In this document: positions 8,495-17,277 of the stretch, piece by piece
How positions within the stretch are numbered: position 1 is the first letter of the stretch
Layout of the letters: the number at the start of each line of letters is the position of its first letter
Assembly (NCBI RefSeq): GCF_022698165.1
Contig: NZ_JALDAY010000008.1
Coordinates: forward strand, 496,001-560,000
DNA from: Streptomyces cylindrosporus
GTDB lineage: Bacteria > Actinomycetota > Actinomycetes > Streptomycetales > Streptomycetaceae
Direction: 5' to 3'
DNA length: 64,000 bases
Notes under the pieces: model-generated
The model's database searches: none
What the model was told of the DNA's origin: nothing
Seen by the model: only the letters and a program-made list of their open reading frames with translations
Position numbers and translations under genes: made by a program

Positions 8495-9480
8495 CCACCA
8501 TGACGAGTGCCCGTACCTCCTCGGCCGCCACCGGCCGCGGCCCGCGCCTCACCGGCCTCAACTGGCTGGTCTGGCGCCAGCACCGGGCCGCCTTCTGGAC
8601 CCTCGTCGGCGGTACGGTCCTCGCCGCCGGCTGGATGGTCCACCAGCGCACGGGGATGATGGACACCCTCCACGCCCTCGGGTGGCCGCACCCGAAGTCG
8701 GGCGGCTGGGAGACGAGTGTCGGCAGCACGCTGACGTTGACCGGATACGGCCTCGGTTTCCTCCCCATCCTGATCGGTGTCTTCGTCGGCGCCCCGCTCA
8801 TGGCCGGCGACCTGGAGAACGGCACCGCCAAACTGGTCACCTCGCAGTCCGTGAGCCGCATCCGGTGGATCGCCACCAAGCTCGGCGTCACCGTCCTGGT
8901 GGTCCTCGTGGGCACGGTCGTGCTCTCCCAGCTGTTCGGCTGGTGGTGGTCACCGGTGAAGGACACGAGCGTCATCGGGTGGAGCGAGCGAGCCGTCTTC
9001 GACAACACCGGGCCGGTGCCGACCGCGCTCACCCTGTTCACCCTGGTCGGCGGCGTCGCGATCGGCATGGTGCTGCGCCGCACCCTGCTCTCCATGGTCG
9101 TCACCTTCGGCTTCGCGGTCGCCGTGCAGCTCGTCTGGTCGTACTTCCGGCTGCAACTCGGCAACCCCCTCAGCCTCACCACCCGCTCGGACGTCCTGAC
9201 GTCCAGCGCCCCGGCCGTGCCCGGCAACGGCACCCTGCTGGACGAGTCGTTCACCACGGCTTCCGGGAAGCTCTACGGCTGGGGCACCTGCGTCGGCGAG
9301 TCGACGGAGAAGGCGCAGCAGGCCTGTCTCCACCAGAAGGGCATCGTGGGCTGGCACGTCGAGTACCTCCCCTTCTCCCAGATGTCCTCCATGCAGTGGT
9401 TCGGCGCATCCGTCCTGCTGGCTCTGACCGTCGCGGTCATCGCGTTCATCTTCGTCTGGGGCCGTAAGCCCGTCATCTGA
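8491..9480 (+). CDS. ABC-2 type transporter permease
   Basis: 329 residues with about six hydrophobic segments, including FWTLVGGTVLAAGWMV, LGFLPILIGVFVGAPLMAG and ALTVAVIAFIFVWG. MAGDLENGTAKLVTSQSVSR is typical of ABC-2 permeases. A periplasmic loop of ~100 residues lies between the last two helices. It starts inside the stop of the ATPase gene, so the two form one transporter. The substrate is unknown. Confidence 0.88.
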   Translation: MTTMTSARTSSAATGRGPRLTGLNWLVWRQHRAAFWTLVGGTVLAAGWMVHQRTGMMDTLHALGWPHPKSGGWETSVGSTLTLTGYGLGFLPILIGVFVGAPLMAGDLENGTAKLVTSQSVSRIRWIATKLGVTVLVVLVGTVVLSQLFGWWWSPVKDTSVIGWSERAVFDNTGPVPTALTLFTLVGGVAIGMVLRRTLLSMVVTFGFAVAVQLVWSYFRLQLGNPLSLTTRSDVLTSSAPAVPGNGTLLDESFTTASGKLYGWGTCVGESTEKAQQACLHQKGIVGWHVEYLPFSQMSSMQWFGASVLLALTVAVIAFIFVWGRKPVI

Positions 9481-9657
9481 CGTATCGCCAGGACACCCGC
9501 GTCCAGAGCGCCCGCCTTCAGGACACCCACCCTCAGAACACCCACCCCCGGCCGCACACCGCCCCGCGGTCGCCGAGCCGTGCCTTCGTGCTGCCCGCTG
9601 CCCGCTGCCCGCGTGCCGGGCCGCCGACTCCCTCACGCCCACCGGGAAGGACCCGAG

Positions 9658-12600
9658 TTGAAGCCGACCAGGAAGCACAGAAGACAGTTGACGGGCGGTG
9701 CCGTCGCGGCCGCCCTGCTCGTCACCGCGGCGGCCACCGGCGGTACGGCCCAGGCGGCGCCGAAGCCCCGGGCGGCGAGCCGGACCACGAACAACACCCC
9801 CGCACCGACCGGGACTTCGAGAACCGTCACCCTGATCACCGGCGACCGGGTCACCCTGGACGCCGCCGGCAAGGTCACCCGTGTCACGCCCGCCAAGGGC
9901 CGCGAGCAGACCACGTTCCGCATCCAGCAGGCCAGAGGACACACCTACGTCGTACCGCAGGACGCCTCGGCACTGATCGCGAGCGGCAAGGCCGACCGGC
10001 GGCTGTTCGACGTCACGGAGCTGACGTCCCTGCACTACGACGACGCCAGGCGGTCCGACCTGCCGGTGATCGTGCAGTACGCCAAGGGCAAGTCCCTGGC
10101 CGGCAGCACGTTCTCGGCCTCCGGCGCCCAGGTGCGCCGCGACCTGCCGAGCATCAACGGCGATGCGCTGCGGGCTCCCAAGGCGCGGGGCGCCGCGCTC
10201 TGGCAGACCCTCACCGGCAGTGGCGCGCAGACGCGTTCGCTCGCCGCGACCAGTTCCGCGAAGGTCGCGAGGATCTGGCTGGACGGCAAGGTCAAGGCCA
10301 GCCTCGACAAGAGCGTGCCGCAGATCGGCGCGCCGACCGCCTGGGCCGCCGGGTACGACGGCAAGGGCGTCAAGGTCGCTGTGCTCGACACCGGCATCGA
10401 CGCCACCCACCCGGACCTGAAGGACCGTATCGACGCGGAGAAGAACTTCTCCGGGTCGGGAGCGGCCGACGACGTCGTCGACCGCGCGGGCCACGGCACC
10501 CACGTCGCCTCGACCATCGCGGGCTCCGGGGCGAAGTCCGGCGGGAAGTACAAGGGGGTCGCCCCCGGCGCGCGGCTGCTGGTGGGCAAGGTGCTCGGCG
10601 ACGACGGCATGGGGGACGACTCCGGCATCATCGCCGGGATGCAGTGGGCGGTCGCCCAGGGCGCCAAGGTGGTCAACCTCAGCCTGGGCGGGGAGGACAC
10701 CCCGGGCACCGACCCCATCGAGCAGGCGGTCGACGACCTGTCCGCCGCCTCCGGCACCCTCTTCGTCATCGCCGCCGGCAACGAGGGCCCCCAAGCGGGC
10801 ACCGTCGGCTCGCCGGGCAGCGCCGCGGCCGCTCTGACCGTGGGTGCGGTGGACCGGCAGGACGCCATCGCCGACTTCTCCAGCCGCGGCCCGACGGCCG
10901 ACGGCGCCCTCAAGCCGGACATCACCGCGCCTGGTGTGGGCATCGTCGCCGCGAAGGCGGCGAAGGGCTACATGGGTGATCCGGCCGCCGACGGCTATGT
11001 CTCGATGAGCGGTACGTCGATGGCGACCCCGCATGTCGCCGGAGCCGCCGCGATCCTCGCCGAGGAGCACCCCGACTGGACCGGCCGGCAGATCAAGGCC
11101 GCGCTCACCGCCTCCGCCAAGCCGACCGCCGGTGCCTCCTCGTACGCCCAGGGAACCGGCCGCGTCGACCTCACCAAAGCCATCAAGCAGCAGGTCACCA
11201 GCGGCCCGACCGCGGTGAGCTTCGGCGTCCAGCAGTGGCCGCACGCCGACGACAAGCCCGTCACCAAGCAGGTCACCTACCACAACGCCGGTGACCGGCC
11301 GGTCACCCTCGACCTGGGCGTCGACGCCGTCGGCCCGGACGGAAAGCCCGCCCCCGACGGCATGTTCACGGTGTCCCAGCACCGGCTCACCGTCCCGGCC
11401 GGCGGCGAGGCGACCGCCACCGTCACCGCCGACACCCGCGCCGGCACGGCCGACGGCGAGTTCGGCGGCTCGCTGACCGCGACCTCCGCCGACGGCGCCA
11501 CGAGCGTACGCACCGCCCTCGGCGTGACCCGCGAGATCGAGTCGTACAACCTGACCGTCAAGTACGTCGGCCTCGACGGCAAGCCCGCCACCAGCGCCGA
11601 CAGCACTGTGTACGGCTGGGACGCCGAGGTCTTCAACGACTTCGCCGCCGGGTCCGACGGCACGGCCACCGTCCGGCTGCCGAAGGGCCGCTACACCCTG
11701 GACGGCCGGATACGCGACGACGCGGACTCCACCGCCGACGCGGTGCTCTTCCAGCCCAAGGTCGCGCTGACCAAGGACACCACCCTGGTCATGGACGCCC
11801 GCAAGACCAAGCCGGTCCGTATCTCCGTGCCCGACGCCGCCGCGAAGAACACCGAAGCCGTGGCCAACCTCGGTGTCCATCTCGACGGCAAGAGCTATCT
11901 CTCCAGCTACCTCCCCGACGACTTCGGCACCATCCGCTTCGGGCAACTCGGCGCCAAGGTGCCCGCCTCCGAGGCATACGTGCAGTACAGCGGAACCTGG
12001 ACGCACAAGGCCGTGAACTACAGGCTGGCCTGGAACCGCACCGGCGACCTGTCGGGCTTCACCGCGAAGGTGCGGCAGAACCAGCTCGCCAAGGTCAAGG
12101 TCCAGGTCGGCCCGCTCGCCAAAGGCGACACCTACAGCGTCATCGCGGCCCCGCTCCAGCCCGGCTCGGGAGACTGGTTCGACTTCACCCCGACCGAGGG
12201 CAGGCTGCCGCTGACCGGCACCGACTACGTCCTCCCCAACGGCATCAAGTGGCACTACGCAGCCTCCGAGTACGGCCTCGCGGGCGCCGACGGCGACCCC
12301 GTCTGGCGTGCCGACCAGTCCGCCGCACCGAGGGCCTTCACCGCAGGCCAGGACCACATCGTGCGCTTCAACACCGCCGTCCTCGGTCCGGCCCTGCCCT
12401 CCGGCACCCTCACCCCGGGCGACACCCGGCCCGGCGCGGCGCGCCTCGGCGACACCTTCCAGGCGTACCTGCCGCTCTTCTCGGACGGCGCCGGCAACGT
12501 GGGCGACTCCGCCTACACCAAGGCCCGTAGCTCCCTCTACGCGGACGGCACCAAGATCTTCGCCACCGCTACCCCGCTGGAAGGAGACACGTACACCCTC

Positions 12601-13044
12601 CCGGCCGGAGCGGCCACGTACCGGCTCAGCACCGACGTCTCCCGCTCCTCGGCGGTCTTCCCGACGAGCACCCGCGTCGCGGCCGAGTGGACCTTCCGCT
12701 CGGCGCACGTCACCGGGAGCACCGAGAAGCAACTGCCGCTGTCGGTCGTCCGCTTCACGCCGAACCTGTCGCTGTCCGGCACGACCAAGGCCGGTACGAC
12801 CTTCGCGGTGCCCTTCACCGTCCAGGGCGCGGGCAAGGCCGGTCACCTCCGGGGGCTCGCCTTCCAGGTGTCGTACGACAACGGAAAGACCTGGAAGAAG
12901 GCCCCGGTCGACCCCAACGGCAAACAGCTCGACCTCCGGCACCCGGCCAAGCCCGGCACGGTGTCGCTGCGCGCCACCCTGACGGACGCGAACGGCAACA
13001 CCCTGAAGCAGACCGTCTGGCAGGCGTACCGCACGGTGAAGTGA
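9658..13044 (+). CDS. Secreted S8 family serine protease (subtilase)
   Basis: 1128 residues from a TTG start at 9658 chosen because AAGGA lies 6 bp upstream and the residues then form a proper signal peptide (KPTRKHRRQ, then a hydrophobic core ending AQA|AP). The catalytic triad is complete: Asp244 in AVLDTGID, His279 in GHGTHVAST and Ser454 in SGTSMATPHVAG, with oxyanion Asn375 in AAGNEGP. Residues 35-220 are probably a propeptide. The ~650-residue C-terminal part has beta-rich domains of the kind seen in large Streptomyces extracellular subtilases. It is monocistronic, followed by a strong hairpin. It probably degrades extracellular protein. Confidence 0.93.
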   Translation: MKPTRKHRRQLTGGAVAAALLVTAAATGGTAQAAPKPRAASRTTNNTPAPTGTSRTVTLITGDRVTLDAAGKVTRVTPAKGREQTTFRIQQARGHTYVVPQDASALIASGKADRRLFDVTELTSLHYDDARRSDLPVIVQYAKGKSLAGSTFSASGAQVRRDLPSINGDALRAPKARGAALWQTLTGSGAQTRSLAATSSAKVARIWLDGKVKASLDKSVPQIGAPTAWAAGYDGKGVKVAVLDTGIDATHPDLKDRIDAEKNFSGSGAADDVVDRAGHGTHVASTIAGSGAKSGGKYKGVAPGARLLVGKVLGDDGMGDDSGIIAGMQWAVAQGAKVVNLSLGGEDTPGTDPIEQAVDDLSAASGTLFVIAAGNEGPQAGTVGSPGSAAAALTVGAVDRQDAIADFSSRGPTADGALKPDITAPGVGIVAAKAAKGYMGDPAADGYVSMSGTSMATPHVAGAAAILAEEHPDWTGRQIKAALTASAKPTAGASSYAQGTGRVDLTKAIKQQVTSGPTAVSFGVQQWPHADDKPVTKQVTYHNAGDRPVTLDLGVDAVGPDGKPAPDGMFTVSQHRLTVPAGGEATATVTADTRAGTADGEFGGSLTATSADGATSVRTALGVTREIESYNLTVKYVGLDGKPATSADSTVYGWDAEVFNDFAAGSDGTATVRLPKGRYTLDGRIRDDADSTADAVLFQPKVALTKDTTLVMDARKTKPVRISVPDAAAKNTEAVANLGVHLDGKSYLSSYLPDDFGTIRFGQLGAKVPASEAYVQYSGTWTHKAVNYRLAWNRTGDLSGFTAKVRQNQLAKVKVQVGPLAKGDTYSVIAAPLQPGSGDWFDFTPTEGRLPLTGTDYVLPNGIKWHYAASEYGLAGADGDPVWRADQSAAPRAFTAGQDHIVRFNTAVLGPALPSGTLTPGDTRPGAARLGDTFQAYLPLFSDGAGNVGDSAYTKARSSLYADGTKIFATATPLEGDTYTLPAGAATYRLSTDVSRSSAVFPTSTRVAAEWTFRSAHVTGSTEKQLPLSVVRFTPNLSLSGTTKAGTTFAVPFTVQGAGKAGHLRGLAFQVSYDNGKTWKKAPVDPNGKQLDLRHPAKPGTVSLRATLTDANGNTLKQTVWQAYRTVK

Positions 13045-13061
13045 CCAGAGGTCAGCACTCA

Positions 13062-13102
13062 CCGCTGCCGCTCTCCCCGAGTGCTGGGGAGGGCGGCAGC
13101 GG
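13062..13102. terminator. Bidirectional hairpin terminator
   Basis: Arms CCGCTGCCGC and GCGGCAGCGG are perfectly complementary and extend with TCTCCCC/GGGGAGG around a short loop. It lies between the convergent subtilase and SnoaL-like genes, 18 bp and 15 bp from their stops. Confidence 0.8.
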
Positions 13103-13116
13103 CTTTGGTGTGTGAG

Positions 13117-13689
13117 TCAGACGACCTGGAGCTGCTTGAGCAGTTCCAGGGTGTCCGAATTGAGCCAGTACTCCACGAACTTGCCGTCTCGTATGCGCAG
13201 TGTGTCGGTGCCGGTGAAGGTGACGGCCGTCCCCGGCTCGGCCCTGGCCCCGGGGAAGCCGCCGGCGTAGGTGCCGGTGGCGGTCCAGCGCACGGAAGCG
13301 TAGTGGCCGTCGATCAGGGGCTCGACCTGCGCGGAGAAGCGCAGGTCGGGGAAGGCCGCGCGGGTCTGGCCGATCCAGGCGACCAGCCCGTCGACGCCTC
13401 TGACGGAGCTGCCGTCACCGCCGTCGAGGAGGGCGGCGTGGACCCGGAAGCCGGGAGAGATGATGCCGGGCGCCTGGGCGAAGTCGCCGTTCCAGACCTG
13501 GATCCAGGCGTCGAGCATCGCCTGCGTGTCCTTCGTGTTCATCGTGGGTTCCTGGTGGGTGTGCGTGGTGACCGCGTGCGCGGCTGCGGATGTCGGCGCC
13601 GTGTGGGCGGCGGCCGTGGTGGCGGTGACGGCCAGCGCGGCCAGTGCCGTGGGGACGATCAGGCGGAGCCTGCGGCGGGCGGTGGTCAT
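13117..13689 (-). CDS. Secreted SnoaL-like (NTF2-fold) protein
   Basis: 190 residues. A signal peptide runs through VPTALAALAVTATTAAAHT. The mature part starts near MNTKDTQAMLDAWIQVWNGD and is a SnoaL-like polyketide-cyclase/ester-cyclase fold, with AFPDLRFSAQVEPLIDGHYA and a closing FVEYWLNSDTLELLKQL. Most SnoaL-like enzymes are cytoplasmic, so export is unusual. It is last in a three-gene operon with the quinone oxidoreductase and the hydrolase-like protein, 30 bp after the latter. The substrate is unknown. An internal ATG (MNTKDTQ) could give a cytoplasmic form of ordinary family length, so the exported reading is likely but not certain. Confidence 0.75.
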   Translation of the reverse strand: MTTARRRLRLIVPTALAALAVTATTAAAHTAPTSAAAHAVTTHTHQEPTMNTKDTQAMLDAWIQVWNGDFAQAPGIISPGFRVHAALLDGGDGSSVRGVDGLVAWIGQTRAAFPDLRFSAQVEPLIDGHYASVRWTATGTYAGGFPGARAEPGTAVTFTGTDTLRIRDGKFVEYWLNSDTLELLKQLQVV

Positions 13690-13719
13690 GGCGGTACCTC
13701 GTGTTTCCGGTGGGGGGAG

Positions 13720-15204
13720 TCAGTCGGTGCAGGTGGTGCCGGGTGCCGGCAGGACGCGGGTGGTCAGGTACTTGTTCGTGGCGTCGCGCACGCACTGGGA
13801 GAGCAGGAACATGCTGTAGTCGTCGCCTTCGCGGCTGAGGACGACGCTGCCGGGCAGCTGGGCCGCCATGGCGTAGCCCGCGCTGTGGGGAGCGAGGGCC
13901 TGGTGGGTGGACTGCTCGATGAGCGCGGGCGGCGCGCCGTACACCGTGGCCCCGGCGGCGACGGGCTCGGCCGGAACGGGCCAGCCGAGGCAGCCGACGA
14001 GCGCGGTGTATGAGCGGACGGCGCCCCCGAGGTGCGGGGAGACCCGCGCCAACTTCCTCTGCAGCCGGGCCAGTTGGTGATACGTGGTCACCGGCCGCGC
14101 GTTGTCCAAGCAGGCGGGGACCTGGACCTGTACGGGGTTGAGGGTGTCGTCGGGGTCGTAGGTGAAGTCCGTCGCGTCACCGGCCTCGGCCTTGGCGACG
14201 GCCTGCGCGAAGAGCGGCCAGGTGACGCTCGCGAGGGTCAGGTAGTCCTGGGTGGCGCCGCGGATGTCCTCGCCGGTCAGCGGCCGCCCGCCGCCGGTGA
14301 CCGGGATGGGGGCACGGTCGGCACGGGCGACGAGGGCGTCGTACTCGGCCGCGACGTCCTTGCCGTGCAGGGCGCAGTCCGTCGACGCGGCGCACCAGGC
14401 GGTGAAGCGGTCGAACGCCTCCTCGGCGGTGGCCGCCTCCCGGACGATCCGCTTGGTCGGCGACGTGGTGTCGTCCAGGGCGGTGTCGAGGACCATCGTG
14501 CGCAGTCGGCCGGGGTAGAGCTTGGCGTAGGTGCGCCCGAGCAGCGTGCTGTAGTGGATGCCGTACCAGTTCAGCTGCTTCTCGCCCAGCCCGGCCCGCA
14601 CCGCTTCGAAGTCCCGGGCGGTGGAGGTCAGGTCGACGTGGGCGACCAGGGGGCCGTTGCGCCGCAGGCAGTCCGCGGCGAAGGCGCGGTTGTGGGCCAC
14701 GAGCTTGTCGAACGCCGCCCGGGTGCCGGGGAAGTGGCTGACGCCGGCCGGCTTGAGGGGTTCCGCGCAGGTGATCGGCGTACTGTGTCCCACCCCGCGC
14801 GGGTCCACCGCGACCAGGTCGAACTTCTGGCTCATGGCTCCGGCGAACGCCGGGAAGCCGATCCGCATCGCCAGCCGCAGCTGTTCGACCGACGATCCGC
14901 CGGCTCCGTCGTTGAGCAGCAACGTGCCCTGACGGTGGGCCTGGTCGTCGGCGGGGCGGCGGACCAGGGCCAGCGTGAGGCTGCCGGCGTGCGGGCGGGC
15001 GTAGTCCACCGGGACCCGCAGCGTGCCGCACTGCATGCCCTGGAATTCGGCGTCGGTGCAGGCACTCCAGCTGATCCGGTCGATGGGGCTCTTCTCGTAG
15101 CCCTGGGCGGGGGCGGCGATCGCCGGTGCGGCGAGCGTCGCCGTCACCGCCAGGGCGCCGAAGCCGGCGAGGGTCCGGCGGACGTACTTCGCGATTCTGG
15201 ACAT
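13720..15204 (-). CDS. Secreted TAP-type alpha/beta hydrolase homologue lacking the catalytic triad
   Basis: 494 residues with a signal peptide ending near AIAAPAQG. The overall layout is that of Streptomyces tripeptidyl-aminopeptidase-type hydrolases, with LNDGAGGSS, DLVAVDPRGVGHST and the C-terminal TAP-like domain ending VLPAPGTTC. The expected nucleophile elbow GxSxG is WYGIHYSTLLG, with His where Ser should be and Ser in place of the second Gly. The expected C-terminal GDGHTxY is GDDYSMF, so the catalytic His is also lost, and the usual GxxDPVTP Asp motif is absent. I infer a pseudoenzyme or an altered activity. It sits between the oxidoreductase and SnoaL-like genes in one operon. Confidence 0.85.
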   Translation of the reverse strand: MSRIAKYVRRTLAGFGALAVTATLAAPAIAAPAQGYEKSPIDRISWSACTDAEFQGMQCGTLRVPVDYARPHAGSLTLALVRRPADDQAHRQGTLLLNDGAGGSSVEQLRLAMRIGFPAFAGAMSQKFDLVAVDPRGVGHSTPITCAEPLKPAGVSHFPGTRAAFDKLVAHNRAFAADCLRRNGPLVAHVDLTSTARDFEAVRAGLGEKQLNWYGIHYSTLLGRTYAKLYPGRLRTMVLDTALDDTTSPTKRIVREAATAEEAFDRFTAWCAASTDCALHGKDVAAEYDALVARADRAPIPVTGGGRPLTGEDIRGATQDYLTLASVTWPLFAQAVAKAEAGDATDFTYDPDDTLNPVQVQVPACLDNARPVTTYHQLARLQRKLARVSPHLGGAVRSYTALVGCLGWPVPAEPVAAGATVYGAPPALIEQSTHQALAPHSAGYAMAAQLPGSVVLSREGDDYSMFLLSQCVRDATNKYLTTRVLPAPGTTCTD

Positions 15205-15295
15205 GAAGGCTCTCCGGGGTGTCGTTGGCGCCGAGGTCGGCGTGGAAAAAGGCAGGTCGGGGGCGGTGCGATCGCCGACTGCCGCGCGCAGTGCG

Positions 15296-16327
15296 CTACG
15301 GCTGGAGTACGACCTTCCCGGCGACGGTGCCGGACTCCGCGAGCCGCAGCGCCTCCGCGGCACGGACGAGCGGCAGCTGGGCGGCGATCTGAGCGGTGAT
15401 CTCGCCACGCCCGAGCGCCGCGAACACCTCGGTGAGGTCGGAGTGCAGCCGGGCCCGGAAGCGACTGCGGCTGAAGGCGCGGCCGGCCCAGACGTTGAAG
15501 AAGTAGGCGCGGCGGCGGTTCGGCAACGCGTTCCAGAGCCACACCCGGCCGAGCAGCTTGAGCACGGGCCACTGCTTGGAGCCGCTGTCGTCCCGGGTGG
15601 AGGCGCTGCCGTAGCAGACCAGCGTTCCGCCGGGTGCGAGGAGGTGCCAGGAGTCGACGGCGCTGCGACCGCCGACGTGATCGAAGACGGCGTCCACACC
15701 GCCCGGGGCGAGCTCACGGACACGGGCCGGAACGTCCTCGGTGCGATAGTCGACGGGGGTCACTCCCCGTTCCCGCAGGGCGTCGTGGTGGCGCGCGGAG
15801 GCGGTGCCGATCACCTTCACCCCCGCGGCGTGGGCGAGTTGGACGAGGACCGAGCCGACGCCCCCGTTGGCGCCGTGCACCAGGACGGTCTGCCCCGCGC
15901 GCACCCGGGCCTTGCGGTGCAGCATCTGCCAGGCGGTGATGCCGTTGACCACCACGGTCTCCGCCTCGGCCGCGCCGATCCCGTCGGGGACCGGCACCGC
16001 GTCGGCGGCGTCGACGATCACGTGGCTGGCCCAGCCGCCGACCTTGACCAGCGCGGCCACCCGGGTGCCGACCAGGGCCGGACGGACCCCGTCTCCGGTC
16101 TGCGCGACGGTGCCGACCAGGTCGTAGCCGGGGACGAACGGGAACGGCGGCTGGTCGTAGTAGCGACCTCGGCGCATCTGCTGCTCGGCGAAGGAGACGC
16201 CGGTCGCCTCCAGGCGGATCAGGACCTGACCCGGACCGGGGGTGGGGACGGCTCCCTGCCGTATCTGCAGCCCTTCGGGCTCCACCGTGCCCGGCAGTAC
16301 GACTTCGACCAGTGTTTCGGCGCTCAC
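15296..16327 (-). CDS. Quinone oxidoreductase-like MDR-family dehydrogenase
   Basis: 343 residues. The N-terminal GroES-like domain has VPTPGPGQVLIR and PFVPGYDLVGTV; the Rossmann nucleotide motif is VLVHGANGGVGSVLVQLA; the C-terminus is AGKVVLQP. No structural or catalytic zinc Cys cluster is visible, as in zinc-independent NADPH:quinone oxidoreductases. It is the first gene of the leftward operon and is divergent from the TetR gene at 16444, with a palindrome between them that probably controls both. Confidence 0.88.
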   Translation of the reverse strand: MSAETLVEVVLPGTVEPEGLQIRQGAVPTPGPGQVLIRLEATGVSFAEQQMRRGRYYDQPPFPFVPGYDLVGTVAQTGDGVRPALVGTRVAALVKVGGWASHVIVDAADAVPVPDGIGAAEAETVVVNGITAWQMLHRKARVRAGQTVLVHGANGGVGSVLVQLAHAAGVKVIGTASARHHDALRERGVTPVDYRTEDVPARVRELAPGGVDAVFDHVGGRSAVDSWHLLAPGGTLVCYGSASTRDDSGSKQWPVLKLLGRVWLWNALPNRRRAYFFNVWAGRAFSRSRFRARLHSDLTEVFAALGRGEITAQIAAQLPLVRAAEALRLAESGTVAGKVVLQP

Positions 16328-16360
16328 GACACCCTCCAGAGGCTCTCACGCACGTAAGTG

Positions 16361-16378
16361 TCTAACTCGTTCGTTAGA
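16361..16378. promoter_or_regulatory. Candidate TetR operator TCTAAC-N6-GTTAGA
   Basis: Inverted repeat with 6-bp arms in the divergent region between the oxidoreductase and TetR genes. A second TCTAAC half-site occurs at 16426-16431 just before the tetR start. Function is inferred from position. Confidence 0.6.
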
Positions 16379-16443
16379 AGTTATAACTGCCGCAGCCGTG
16401 AGGGTCAAGTGCTTTCGCGATAGGGTCTAACGGAAGTGACTCG

Positions 16444-17151
16444 ATGAACGAAGGGATGGGGCGCATGGCGACCAAGGGCGAGGGGGCGACGCCGCGGGAG
16501 CGATACCGGACCCAGTTGCGTACGGAGATCAAGGAGCGCGCCTGGGAGCAGATCGCCGCGTCGGGGGCATCAGGGCTGTCCCTGAACGCCATTGCCAGAC
16601 AGATGGGCATGAGCGGACCCGCGCTCTACCGGTACTTCGCCAGCCGAGACGACCTGATCACCGAACTGGTCCGGGACGCCTACCGCAGCCTCGCCGACAC
16701 CATGCGCGACGCCGCCGCGTCCGGAGCGGACCTGGCCGGGCTCGGGCACGCGCTGCGCACCTGGGCGCTGGACGACCCCCAGCGCTACTTCCTCGTCTAC
16801 GGCACACCGGTCCCCGGCTACCACGCCCCCGACGACATCACCACGATCGCGTCCGAGATCATGGCCGGCCTCCTCGACGCCGCCCAGCCCGCCGGTGATC
16901 CCGCCGACGCCTCCGCCGACGCCGCTGCGGCCGACCCCGACGAGGCCCGCCTCGAAGCCCACCTCGCCGAGCACGGGCAGTGGGCGGCCGACCACCCCGC
17001 GGCCCCACCCGCCCTACGCCGCGCCCTGTCCTTCTGGACCCGCCTCCACGGCATCCTGTCCCTGGAACTGGCAGGCCACTTCACCGGCATGGGCCTCGAC
17101 CCGGCGCTGCTCTACGACACCGAACTGCAACAGCTCACACGACGCCGTTGA
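16444..17151 (+). CDS. TetR/AcrR-family regulator
   Basis: 235 residues. The helix-turn-helix is LSLNAIARQMGMSGPALYRY at about residues 41-60. The C-terminal part, including RYFLVYGTPVPGYHAPDD and the LHGILSLELAGHF segment, matches the TetR_C_13-like ligand domain of actinobacterial regulators. GGAAG lies 7 bp before the chosen ATG; an internal ATG at 16465 is an alternative. It is divergent from the oxidoreductase, pseudo-hydrolase and SnoaL operon and probably represses it through the palindrome at 16361. Confidence 0.88.
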   Translation: MNEGMGRMATKGEGATPRERYRTQLRTEIKERAWEQIAASGASGLSLNAIARQMGMSGPALYRYFASRDDLITELVRDAYRSLADTMRDAAASGADLAGLGHALRTWALDDPQRYFLVYGTPVPGYHAPDDITTIASEIMAGLLDAAQPAGDPADASADAAAADPDEARLEAHLAEHGQWAADHPAAPPALRRALSFWTRLHGILSLELAGHFTGMGLDPALLYDTELQQLTRRR

Positions 17152-17195
17152 CAGCCGACCCGTCAAGGCGGGCCTCATCACCTACGCGACAAAAA

Positions 17196-17228
17196 GAACC
17201 CCCGGGCCTCCGGCCGGCCTGGGGGTTC
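17196..17228. terminator. Hairpin terminator
   Basis: Arms GAACCCCC and GGGGGTTC with further GGCC pairing, after an A-rich run (17190-17195). It lies 8 bp before the tRNA 3' fragment and stands where the tRNA-Gly terminator stands at the intact gene. It can also terminate the tetR transcript. Confidence 0.7.
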
Positions 17229-17235
17229 CACATGG

Positions 17236-17277
17236 AGCGGGTGACGAGAACCGAACTCGCGCTCTCAGCTTGGGAAG
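17236..17277 (-). repeat. tRNA-Gly 3'-end fragment (att scar, outer)
   Basis: 42 bp matching the 3' part of the intact tRNA-Gly(CCC) at 40058, from the discriminator base through the T-arm, variable region and anticodon, with one mismatch (C at 17251). The 5' half of a tRNA is absent, so it is not a functional tRNA. Identical orientation to the copies at 31612 and 40058 makes it a candidate attachment-site scar. Confidence 0.85.

Noticed and set aside
8950..13062. 1370-codon open frame on the minus strand opposite the subtilase
   Set aside because: It is the mirror of a high-GC gene: Val/Gly/Arg-rich text without domains, while the plus strand carries an intact S8 protease with complete triad.
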